From Pseudomonadota bacterium (lineage in GTDB: Bacteria > SAR324 > NAC60-12): a stretch of DNA of 7,537 nt. Made by a program: the position numbers and the translations under genes. Below, one piece after another: positions 1-6,428 of the stretch; position 1 is the stretch's first letter; the number at the start of each line of letters is the position of its first letter. The stretch is from the NCBI GenBank assembly GCA_014381795.1, contig JACNKY010000283.1:1-7537 (forward strand), in the 5' to 3' direction. The notes below the pieces were generated by a model that was not told the origin of the DNA, did not search any database, and worked only from the letters and a program-made list of their open reading frames with translations.

Positions 1-559
1 GCTGTCCTTGTATAAATGGGCTAACGGATCACTCGAATGTGCACTGATGGCCGAAGGCGTGTCAAAGGATAGGGAATATCCAATGGGCCTTGACCGTGCG
101 ATCAACAAGATCAAGACGATCAAATACGATACAATATTCTGGGGTTCGGGTTCCGAAGCACAGCAAATGATCGTGAATAGTGAAGTTTCTATGGGAATGG
201 TTTGGCTCAACCGCGCCAAGGCAGTAGAGGCTGACACCAACGGACGCTTTCGACTCAACATGAATGAGGCAATAGCAATGCCAGGAGCTTATCTCGTTCC
301 TAAGGGAAATCCGGCTGGACGTGCAAATGTAATGAAATTTATTGCCTCCTGCCAAACGGCTGAACGGCAAATTGAATTGCTTCGATGCCACGGTATGACA
401 CCGTCTAACCCTGAGGCGTTCGGAATGATCCCTGACGAGCTCAAGCGTTTCGCAGTGACTTCGGAAGAAAATCTTTCGCGAGTTCTCCTTAACGATCCTG
501 TTTGGTGGGCGGAAAATGGTGGAGAAGCTGTCAATAAGTTTCTCGAAGCCATTGGCTAA
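1..559 (+). CDS. ABC transporter periplasmic solute-binding protein, PotD-like, C-terminal part (5' end outside window)
   Basis: This is the last 185 or so residues of an extracellular solute-binding protein of the spermidine/putrescine (PotD-like) type. Such proteins capture a small cationic or amino-acid-like solute in the periplasm and deliver it to two permeases. The reading frame is open from the left edge, so the TTG at 8 is only an internal Leu codon and the signal peptide lies upstream. Family-like segments are KWANGSLE near the start, the central run SEAQQMIVNSEVSMGMVW followed by an Arg, and the lobe-closing YLVPKGNP with FIASC. The tail DPVWWAENG is typical of this group. It stops with TAA, and the two permease genes follow directly, so it is the first visible gene of an ABC transporter operon. 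The ligand cannot be read from the fragment; the downstream enzymes suggest carnitine, gamma-butyrobetaine or a related betaine (inference). Confidence 0.85.
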   Translation, partial: LSLYKWANGSLECALMAEGVSKDREYPMGLDRAINKIKTIKYDTIFWGSGSEAQQMIVNSEVSMGMVWLNRAKAVEADTNGRFRLNMNEAIAMPGAYLVPKGNPAGRANVMKFIASCQTAERQIELLRCHGMTPSNPEAFGMIPDELKRFAVTSEENLSRVLLNDPVWWAENGGEAVNKFLEAIG

Positions 560-633
560 CGACAAACAAGAGTAGGACGATCGGCCCGATAATATTTACT
601 TGGAAAACCAATAATGCGTCTAACGCATACTGG

Positions 634-1443
634 TTGCTCGTGATACCGTTGTTTGGACTGATCTTAGCTCTTTACGCTTGGCCGGTAATAAATATTCTTT
701 GGCTTGGAGTTTCAGATCCGGAACTAGGAATACAAAATTACGAGCTACTGTTCACAAAGTCATCGCTGGTCAAGATTCTCTGGACTACAACACGAGTATG
801 CCTCATCACGACGCTATTTAGCGTGATGATCGGCTATTTGATCGCCTATACCATGGTTCATCTGGTTGGACGAGAGCGGAACTTGATGCTGACACTTGTA
901 CTGATTTCCTTTTGGGTTTCGGTGTTGGTCAGAGCATTTTCTTGGCTGACACTCCTCGGCCGAAACGGTCTCGTCAACGCTGTACTGGTTGGAAGTGGTA
1001 TGACGGAAGAACCGATTAGTATGATTCGCAATGAGTTCGGCGTACTGGTCGGTATGATCCACTATATGGTACCGTATGCGGTTCTCCCCCTGCTCGCTAA
1101 TATGCAAGGAATTGATCATCGTATTATGGATGCGTCGCGTAGTCTTGGTGCTGGCCCCTTGCTTACATTCATGAGAATTTACCTGCCATTGACGAAACCA
1201 GGAGTAATTGCATCATCACTGCTAGTTTTCATTATCAGCTTGGGTTTTTATGTTACCCCAGCCTTGCTGGGCGGAGGACGAGTTCTAATGGTTGCGGAAT
1301 ATGTGAGTGTACAGATTCTCGTCACAGTGCAATGGGGAGTGGCGGCAATGTTAGCGACACTTTTACTTTCTGGAGTTTTTGCACTGTTATACATCATGTC
1401 ACGATTTATGAAAATTGGTGATGTTTTTGGGGCTAGACCATGA
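634..1443 (+). CDS. ABC transporter permease, PotB-like (start uncertain)
   Basis: Inner-membrane permease of a spermidine/putrescine-type importer. Counting from the TTG at 634 it has 269 residues and about six hydrophobic segments, near residues 2-25, 50-77, 85-108, 135-157, 190-214 and 235-255. The cytoplasmic EAA loop that contacts the ATPase is visible at about 166-190 (DASRSLGAG, then LPLTKPG). The end overlaps the next permease start by ATGA, indicating translational coupling. The start is a problem. The TTG has no Shine-Dalgarno sequence and would drop residues (AYW) that normally precede the LLVIP segment. The frame is open back into the end of the binding-protein gene but offers no ATG, GTG or TTG there. 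The ATG at 614 is out of frame by one base. Either initiation is unusual or a small indel has damaged the 5' end. Confidence 0.82.
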   Translation: MLVIPLFGLILALYAWPVINILWLGVSDPELGIQNYELLFTKSSLVKILWTTTRVCLITTLFSVMIGYLIAYTMVHLVGRERNLMLTLVLISFWVSVLVRAFSWLTLLGRNGLVNAVLVGSGMTEEPISMIRNEFGVLVGMIHYMVPYAVLPLLANMQGIDHRIMDASRSLGAGPLLTFMRIYLPLTKPGVIASSLLVFIISLGFYVTPALLGGGRVLMVAEYVSVQILVTVQWGVAAMLATLLLSGVFALLYIMSRFMKIGDVFGARP

Positions 1444-1814
1444 CGAATGACAAGCGTTTAGGTTGGAATTTTCTCCGTGGTTTTGCTTGGGCCGGACTTG
1501 CTTTCCTCGTCCTGCCGACGCTCATCGCTGTGCCTGTCTCATTGACACCGAAGCGATATCTGTCAATGCCTACGGGAGAGTTATCCCTACGCCACTACCT
1601 CAATCTTTTCAGCAGCCCCGAATGGATGACGAGCATTGGACAGAGTGCGATCATAGCAGGGTTTTCAGCACTTATTGCTACGGTTCTTGGGACGCTCTGC
1701 GCCATAGGCCTGTGGCGAATATCATCCCGGGCTTCGGAAGTTATTCGGGGGATTCTGTTGCTCCCCTTGATCATTCCGCCGATCATTTCGGCGATGGCCT
1801 TCTATCGGGTATGA
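1440..1814 (+). CDS. PotC-like permease, N-terminal fragment (124 residues)
   Basis: Upstream half of the interrupted permease, as it would be translated with a standard stop at 1812-1814. It holds about three hydrophobic segments, near residues 13-33, 66-92 and 103-121, and ends inside a membrane region, before the EAA loop. On its own it lacks the ATPase-contact loop and should not form a working permease. Confidence 0.6.
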   Translation: MTNDKRLGWNFLRGFAWAGLAFLVLPTLIAVPVSLTPKRYLSMPTGELSLRHYLNLFSSPEWMTSIGQSAIIAGFSALIATVLGTLCAIGLWRISSRASEVIRGILLLPLIIPPIISAMAFYRV

Positions 1815-1847
1815 GTAAAACTAGGACTGCTTGACAGTTATTTAGGT

Positions 1848-2243
1848 ATGATCATCGCCCATGCAATTCTAGCAGTACCAATGGTTTTGATCACAGTTTC
1901 AGCATCGCTTGCTAATTTCGACCTGAGACTCGAACAGGCTTCGTGCAACCTTGGTGCGTCGATTGGTACAACGTTGCGTCGGGTAGTTCTGCCGTCAATT
2001 AAACCGGGAATATGGGCTGGCGCAATTTTCGCCTTTATTCTTTCATGGGATGAAATTGTTGTTGCTTTGTTCATCGCCAAGTTCCGGATTATGACTCTAC
2101 CTCGGCGTATGTGGGACGGCATTCGTGAAAACACTGATCCGACAGTGGCCGCTGCCGCGGTCGTTTTGGTTGTTGTCACTATCAGCGCACTGGCGATTTA
2201 CGCCATCATGATGAAACGCTTTCAGACAACAGAAACCCAATAA
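1848..2243 (+). CDS. PotC-like permease, C-terminal fragment (131 residues)
   Basis: Downstream half of the interrupted permease, beginning at the first ATG after the stop and in the same frame as the upstream half. It carries the EAA loop (about residues 28-53) and the last membrane segments. Only a weak AGG, too close to the ATG, precedes it, so independent initiation is doubtful. It is best read as a remnant or readthrough product rather than a separate gene. Confidence 0.55.
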   Translation: MIIAHAILAVPMVLITVSASLANFDLRLEQASCNLGASIGTTLRRVVLPSIKPGIWAGAIFAFILSWDEIVVALFIAKFRIMTLPRRMWDGIRENTDPTVAAAAVVLVVVTISALAIYAIMMKRFQTTETQ

Positions 2244-2262
2244 ACATATCCTGTATAAAATT

Positions 2263-3423
2263 ATGGACCTAGAGCTTAGTCACGAACAACGAATGCTGTT
2301 GGAGACAGTAAAAGGATTTCTGGAGCAAGAAATTTACCCACACGAAGAGGAAGTAGATCGTCTGGGCCGAGTTCCGTTGGAACTTGGACGGCAGATCGAA
2401 AAGCGTGCAATTGAGGTTGGTTTATTCGCAGCTAATCTGCCGGAATCTGTAGGTGGCGGTGGACTCGACTATCAGAGTTTGGCATTGGTCGAGCGAGAGT
2501 ACGGCAAAACCAGTCATGCGCTTCATTCCTGGATCGGTCGCCCTACGGAAATTTTACTGGCTTGCAAGGGTGATCAAATCGAGAATTATCTGATGCCTTG
2601 CGTCCGAGCCGAGAAGCGAGAGCTTTTCGCCCTCACAGAACCGGAAGCTGGCTCCGACATCATGTCCATGAAGACCAACGCCCGTCGTGACGGAGAGGAC
2701 TGGATTCTTAACGGCTCAAAACATTTTATCTCAGGCCCCGTGATGCCGGACTTCGCAATTGTCTTTTCAGTGACGGGGATGAACGAAACCTCACGCGGAC
2801 CCCGCAAACGGATCACCGCTTTCCTTGTCGATGTCGATACCGAGGGCTTCGATATTTCCGAGGGTGCCCGTTGCGTGAGTTATAGGGGCTATCAAACTTT
2901 CCAACTGAGTTTTTCGGATGTGCGGATAGGACCGAAACAGATCCTTGGAGAAGAAGGGCACGGGCTGGAACTTTCCGGAAAATGGCTGTCTATGGGACGA
3001 GTCTGGGTCGGTGCGAGTTGTTGCGGCAAAGCCGAGCGACTTTTTGATTTAGCCGCAGAGTGGGCTGCAACACGAAAACAGTTTGGCCAACCAATCGGCA
3101 AATTTCAGGCAACCGGTTTCAAGCTTGCTGACATGGCGGTTGAATTGAAGGCCGCTGATCTTCTTGTGATGGATGCAGTAACTCGGGCAGACAAAGGCAA
3201 GATGACCGATTCCGACGCAGCCATGGTGAAACTCTACTGTTCTGAAATGCTAAACCGTGCCGCAGACAACACGGTACAGATTTATGGCGGTATGGGTCTC
3301 ATGGAAGAAATGCCGATACAGCGTCTTTGGCGAGATTCCCGCCTCGAACGCATCTGGGACGGAACATCAGAAATCCAGCGACACATCATTTCGCGTGCGA
3401 TTCTCAGACCGCTTGGAGCATGA
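2263..3423 (+). CDS. Acyl-CoA dehydrogenase, FAD-dependent
   Basis: A 386-residue acyl-CoA dehydrogenase of usual length, expected to be a soluble cytoplasmic flavoprotein introducing an alpha,beta double bond into an acyl-CoA and passing electrons to ETF. The helical N-terminal domain spans about residues 1-120. The first family signature, ALTEPEAGSD, is at 123-132. The beta domain follows to about 225, and the FAD/tetramer motif RKQFGQPIGKFQ is at 271-282. QIYGGMG is at 339-345, and the C-terminal signature runs through DGTSEIQR at 366-373. The usual catalytic Glu of the YEGT motif is Asp366 here (codon 3358-3360). No alternative Glu is seen on the helix used by isovaleryl- and long-chain-type enzymes, where SMGRV occurs. 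In context it probably oxidises gamma-butyrobetainyl-CoA or a similar thioester to the crotonobetainyl form (inference). No Shine-Dalgarno sequence precedes the ATG. Its stop overlaps the next start (ATGA). Confidence 0.93.
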   Translation: MDLELSHEQRMLLETVKGFLEQEIYPHEEEVDRLGRVPLELGRQIEKRAIEVGLFAANLPESVGGGGLDYQSLALVEREYGKTSHALHSWIGRPTEILLACKGDQIENYLMPCVRAEKRELFALTEPEAGSDIMSMKTNARRDGEDWILNGSKHFISGPVMPDFAIVFSVTGMNETSRGPRKRITAFLVDVDTEGFDISEGARCVSYRGYQTFQLSFSDVRIGPKQILGEEGHGLELSGKWLSMGRVWVGASCCGKAERLFDLAAEWAATRKQFGQPIGKFQATGFKLADMAVELKAADLLVMDAVTRADKGKMTDSDAAMVKLYCSEMLNRAADNTVQIYGGMGLMEEMPIQRLWRDSRLERIWDGTSEIQRHIISRAILRPLGA

Positions 3424-5528
3424 ACGAGAAGCAACACCAAAATCTTGAAAAACTACTAAAACCTCGTCATCTGGCAATCATCGGCGGCCGCGATGCTGAG
3501 GCGGTTGCCAAAGAATGTGCGAGAATCGGTTTTACCGGTCAGATTTGGCCAGTTAATCCGAAAAGAGAAAATATTGGTGGATTCAAATGTTTCGCCAGCA
3601 TCGAGGACTTACCAGAAGCACCGGACGCAGTTTATCTTGCGATTCCACGCGAGGCAGCAATTTCCACAGTGAAAGGTCTTGCCGAAATGGGCGCAAGCGG
3701 TGTCGTTTGTTATTCAGCGGGTTTCAGTGAAATTGGTACAGAAGGCAAGGTGTTGGAGGAAGCACTTGTCTCAGCTGCTGGAGACCTTGCTCTAGTTGGT
3801 CCGAATTGCTACGGGGTCATAAATTATATTGACAAGATCGCCCTTTGGCCGTTCCCACACGGCGGTGCCAGTCCGGGTTATGGTGCGGCAATCATTACTC
3901 AGAGTGGGATGCTTTCTTCCGACCTGACAATGAGCCAGCGATCACTGCCGTTTGCCTATATGATTTCGGTAGGAAACCAATCTGTCTTGCGGTTAGAGGA
4001 CTTCATTGATGTTCTTTGTACTAGACCAGAAGTCAAAGCCATCGGCCTTCACATTGAAGGGATAAAGGACATTTCTCGTTTCAGTGAAGTTGCTCTCAAG
4101 GCACTGGACGCAGGCGTTCCAATTGTTGCCCTGAAAACAGGTTCCTCAAAAATTGGCTCGGAATTGACAGTCAGTCATACTGCATCTTTATCAGGTAGCG
4201 ATGACCTTTTTCAGGCACTCTTTGATCGCCTGGGCATCATTCGTGTTTCAAATCCGTCCCAGCTACTAGAAACCTTAAAATTTATCTGTGTCGCAGGTAT
4301 ACCGAAAGGGAAACGGTTAGTGGGTCTGACTTGCTCCGGTGGAGGAGCAACATTGCTCGCCGACCATGCGGAAAAAATTGGTCTGGAATTTACAAAACCC
4401 TCAGAAGAAATCACGAAAAAACTCACTCGCTTGCTTCACTACACTGCTACCGTGTCCAACCCGCTTGATTACACTACACCAATCTGGGGCATTCCTGAGC
4501 GTGTAACTCCAGTCTTCAAGGCTTTGTTAACAGATTCCTATGATGCTGCTGTTTTCGTACAGGATTATCCATATCCGGAACTTGATGAAAGCAAACCGTA
4601 TTATTTGAGTGACGCTAAATCTTTTATTGAAGCAAGCAGTAAAGCCCGAATTCCTGCCGCAATTTGCAGTACACTACCGGAAAACATGGATCAAGAGACG
4701 CGGGAAATGTTAGTCGAAAATGGCGTTGCCCCAATGCAGGGCATACACGAAGCACTTGAATCTATATCCGCTGCTGCCTGGTATTTCAGACGTAGTGAAG
4801 CTATCCGCACAAACAATGTAGATGAGTTACGAGTTAAATCTTCATCCGGAATGTCATTTGCGGGAAGTGTTTGCACTATGTTTGATGAATGGGAGGGTAA
4901 GCAACTATTGCAGAAATTCGGTTTGAACGTTCCAAAGGGACTCATGGCCAATACGGCTGAAGTTCCGGAATTAGCAAAAAAATTAGGTTTTCCGGTTGTT
5001 GTCAAAATGATAGGCAATAATCTTGAACATAAGACAGATGCTGGTGCAATTGCATTAAATCTTTCAAGTTGCGAGGAGGTTGAAATCGCTGTTGACCGCA
5101 TGAAAAAGGATGTCTATCTTTATGATTCGAAAGCTGTCTCAGAGAAGTTTCTGGTTGAAAAAATGCTTGAACGGCCAATTGCCGAGTTGTTGGTAAATGT
5201 TAGAACTGATTCTCAGTTCGGAATGGTTATGACAATGGCCGCCGGAGGTATTTTAACAGAACTGCTTAATGACGCAATAACAATTCTCCTACCGACGAAC
5301 CGCAACGACTTGGAATATGCGTTAAATAGTTTAAAAATTTCTAAACTTTTTGATGGCTTCAGAGGTAGAGAAAAGATTGATATGGAGCAACTTCTTACTT
5401 CACTTCTTGATCTAGTTGACGGAGTCCTGAACGAAGCAATCCACATCAAAGAAATTGAAATCAATCCTCTGTTTGTGTTTAAGGAAAATGTCTGCGCGGT
5501 TGATGTCTTGATGAGTGTTGCGTCCTGA
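3420..5528 (+). CDS. Acyl-CoA synthetase, ADP (NDP)-forming, fused alpha-beta subunits
   Basis: A 702-residue enzyme expected to make an acyl-CoA from acid, CoA and ATP with ADP and phosphate as products, through a phosphohistidine. Domain order is a CoA-binding Rossmann domain (about 10-135), succinyl-CoA-ligase-like domains (about 150-460) and a C-terminal ATP-grasp domain (about 480-700). The active-site His is His253 in SHTASLSGSD. ATP-grasp features are FPVVVKM (524-530), HKTDAGAI (537-544), the Gly-rich stretch around AAGGILTELL (607-616) and EIEINPL (678-684), which probably binds metal. The frame is open 93 bases further upstream to an ATG at 3327. That longer form would overlap the acyl-CoA dehydrogenase and add 31 unrelated residues, so the ATG overlapping the preceding stop is preferred. 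In this cluster it is the only visible activating enzyme, standing where CaiC or CaiB would act in carnitine operons. Its acid substrate is inferred from context. Confidence 0.92.
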   Translation: MNEKQHQNLEKLLKPRHLAIIGGRDAEAVAKECARIGFTGQIWPVNPKRENIGGFKCFASIEDLPEAPDAVYLAIPREAAISTVKGLAEMGASGVVCYSAGFSEIGTEGKVLEEALVSAAGDLALVGPNCYGVINYIDKIALWPFPHGGASPGYGAAIITQSGMLSSDLTMSQRSLPFAYMISVGNQSVLRLEDFIDVLCTRPEVKAIGLHIEGIKDISRFSEVALKALDAGVPIVALKTGSSKIGSELTVSHTASLSGSDDLFQALFDRLGIIRVSNPSQLLETLKFICVAGIPKGKRLVGLTCSGGGATLLADHAEKIGLEFTKPSEEITKKLTRLLHYTATVSNPLDYTTPIWGIPERVTPVFKALLTDSYDAAVFVQDYPYPELDESKPYYLSDAKSFIEASSKARIPAAICSTLPENMDQETREMLVENGVAPMQGIHEALESISAAAWYFRRSEAIRTNNVDELRVKSSSGMSFAGSVCTMFDEWEGKQLLQKFGLNVPKGLMANTAEVPELAKKLGFPVVVKMIGNNLEHKTDAGAIALNLSSCEEVEIAVDRMKKDVYLYDSKAVSEKFLVEKMLERPIAELLVNVRTDSQFGMVMTMAAGGILTELLNDAITILLPTNRNDLEYALNSLKISKLFDGFRGREKIDMEQLLTSLLDLVDGVLNEAIHIKEIEINPLFVFKENVCAVDVLMSVAS

Positions 5529-5572
5529 ATCTAAAGTGCGGATAAGGATGAATATAACAACTAAAGTAAATA

Positions 5573-5578
5573 TATAAT
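5573..5578 (+). promoter_or_regulatory. Possible -10 box (TATAAT) ahead of the hydratase gene
   Basis: A perfect TATAAT lies in the 73-base AT-rich gap between the ligase and the hydratase, the largest clear gap between the enzyme genes. No good TTGACA-like hexamer is found 16-18 bases upstream. An internal promoter is therefore only possible, and an AT-rich gap can give this match by chance. Confidence 0.2.
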
Positions 5579-5588
5579 TCATGATTTG

Positions 5589-5594
5589 AAGGGA
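5589..5594 (+). promoter_or_regulatory. Ribosome binding site of the CaiD-like gene
   Basis: AAGGGA sits seven bases before the ATG at 5602. It is one of the two best Shine-Dalgarno sequences in the window and fixes the start of the hydratase. It contrasts with the genes starting at 2263 and 6429, which lack one. Confidence 0.7.
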
Positions 5595-5601
5595 AAGTTT
5601 T

Positions 5602-6399
5602 ATGGAAGAAGTAAAAGTTGTCAGGAATGGGAGAATTCTTGAAATTCAACTGGATAGGCCAAAAGTCAATGCTATTGATCTTGCTACCAGCCGAAAATTG
5701 GGTGAGGCGTTTGTGATGTTGCGAGATGATCCGGAACTACGGGTAGGAATCTTGACTTCAGCAGGAGACAGGATTTTTTCTGCAGGTTGGGATCTCAAGT
5801 CTCTTGATAAGGGTGACATGCCACTGGATGACTGGTGGGAAACCGACTATGGCGCCGGAGGTTTTGCAGGATTGACAGAAATGTGGAACCTGAATAAACC
5901 TGTGATAGCCGCTCTCAACGGTTTGGCAATTGGTGGTGGATTTGAAATGGCATTGGCCTGCGATTTAATCATTGCTGCAGATCATGTGGAGTTTGGTTTA
6001 CCTGAACTTCCTTTGGGGATTGTTCCTGATGCCGGTGCCCTTCAACGTCTTCCCAGACGCATCCCGTATAATGTCGCAATGGAAATGTATCTGCTCGGAC
6101 GTCGGATGACTGCCAGTGAAGCACAAGGATATGGCTTTGTAAACAAGGTTGTTCCACAAGACAAACTGATGAAAACAGCCCGAGAATGGGCAAATCAAAT
6201 TGCTGAATCAGCACCACTTGCTATGCAAACTGTCAAGGAAGTTCTGCGAGCCATTGAAGGCGACAGTATTGAACAGTCTTTTCAAACAATGCGAAATGCA
6301 GATTTGCCTATTTATCGAAAAATGTTAGCATCAGAAGATGCAAAAGAAGGAGTAAAAGCCTTTGTTGAAAAACGTAAACCGGATTTTAAAGGTGTATGA
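5602..6399 (+). CDS. caiD: Crotonobetainyl-CoA hydratase / carnitinyl-CoA dehydratase-like enoyl-CoA hydratase
   Basis: A 265-residue crotonase-superfamily enzyme, close in length to E. coli CaiD (261). It should add water to an alpha,beta-unsaturated acyl-CoA, most likely crotonobetainyl-CoA to L-carnitinyl-CoA, in the cytoplasm. Resemblance to CaiD, compared from memory, runs end to end: RNGRILEIQLDRPK near the N-terminus, FSAGWDLK (59-66), GGFAGLTE followed by NLNKPVIAALNG, GGGFEMALACD (111-121), GLPELPLGIVPDAG (132-145), then GRRM, and EKRKPDFKG at the end. The two catalytic Glu of the crotonase family are present as Glu115 and Glu135, and the oxyanion-hole segments (SAGWDL and the GGG run) are intact. 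Compared with CaiD there is a short acidic and aromatic insertion near residues 76-82 (DDWWETD). A good ribosome site fixes the start. Related enoyl-CoA hydratase activity on a different short acyl-CoA remains possible. Confidence 0.88.
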   Translation: MEEVKVVRNGRILEIQLDRPKVNAIDLATSRKLGEAFVMLRDDPELRVGILTSAGDRIFSAGWDLKSLDKGDMPLDDWWETDYGAGGFAGLTEMWNLNKPVIAALNGLAIGGGFEMALACDLIIAADHVEFGLPELPLGIVPDAGALQRLPRRIPYNVAMEMYLLGRRMTASEAQGYGFVNKVVPQDKLMKTAREWANQIAESAPLAMQTVKEVLRAIEGDSIEQSFQTMRNADLPIYRKMLASEDAKEGVKAFVEKRKPDFKGV

Positions 6400-6428
6400 A
6401 TTTTCTGTTTTATTAACAAAAAAACATT

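Larger units (their letters stand above)
1440..2243 (+). pseudogene. ABC transporter permease, PotC-like, interrupted by an in-frame TGA at 1812-1814
   Basis: Second inner-membrane permease of the same importer. Read through codon 125 it would have 267 codons, a normal PotC-like length. Hydrophobic segments lie on both sides of the stop. The EAA loop (LEQASCNLGA, then LPSIKPG) is at about residues 164-189, followed by a segment containing ILSWDEIVVA, which is characteristic of the family. Codon 125 is TGA. Both halves are in the same frame, and the joined reading FYRV-stop-VKLGLLDSYLG aligns with permeases that carry an aromatic residue there, so TGG to TGA (Trp to stop) is the simplest change. 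TGA is a normal stop for neighbouring genes here, so a reassigned code is unlikely. The ATG overlaps the previous stop, with GGGG seven bases upstream. It may be a true nonsense mutation, a read error or a readthrough site. Confidence 0.8.

Noticed and set aside
62..565. Long minus-strand open frame opposite the solute-binding protein gene
   Set aside because: Its product has no recognisable domain, and it mirrors a plus-strand frame with clear family motifs. It is an antisense shadow.
1812..1814. TGA as a reassigned Trp codon (alternative genetic code) or as selenocysteine
   Set aside because: TGA ends at least four other genes here at natural C-termini, TGG is used throughout, and no selenocysteine-type family or downstream stem-loop is evident.
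1463..1834. Plus-strand open frame overlapping the N-terminal half of the second permease and spanning its TGA
   Set aside because: The translation is Cys-, His- and Arg-rich with no membrane segments or family motifs, while the other frame reads as a permease on both sides of the stop.
3327..3419. N-terminal extension of the ADP-forming ligase to an upstream ATG
   Set aside because: The added 31 residues lie inside the acyl-CoA dehydrogenase coding region and resemble no ligase N-terminus. The ATGA overlap start gives the usual family N-terminus.
5518..5546. TTGCGT and GATAAG with a 17-base spacer as a promoter
   Set aside because: Only three and four bases match the consensus hexamers. 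The first hexamer lies within the ligase stop region, so the match is no better than chance.
5548..5577. Tiny open frame of nine codons (MNITTKVNI) between ligase and hydratase
   Set aside because: Its purine-rich sequence touches the ATG with no proper spacing, and so short a frame is expected by chance in AT-rich DNA.
6406..6426. TGTTTT / AAAACA inverted repeat after the hydratase gene as a terminator
   Set aside because: The stem is almost all A-T with no G-C core, and the next gene starts three bases later in the same direction.
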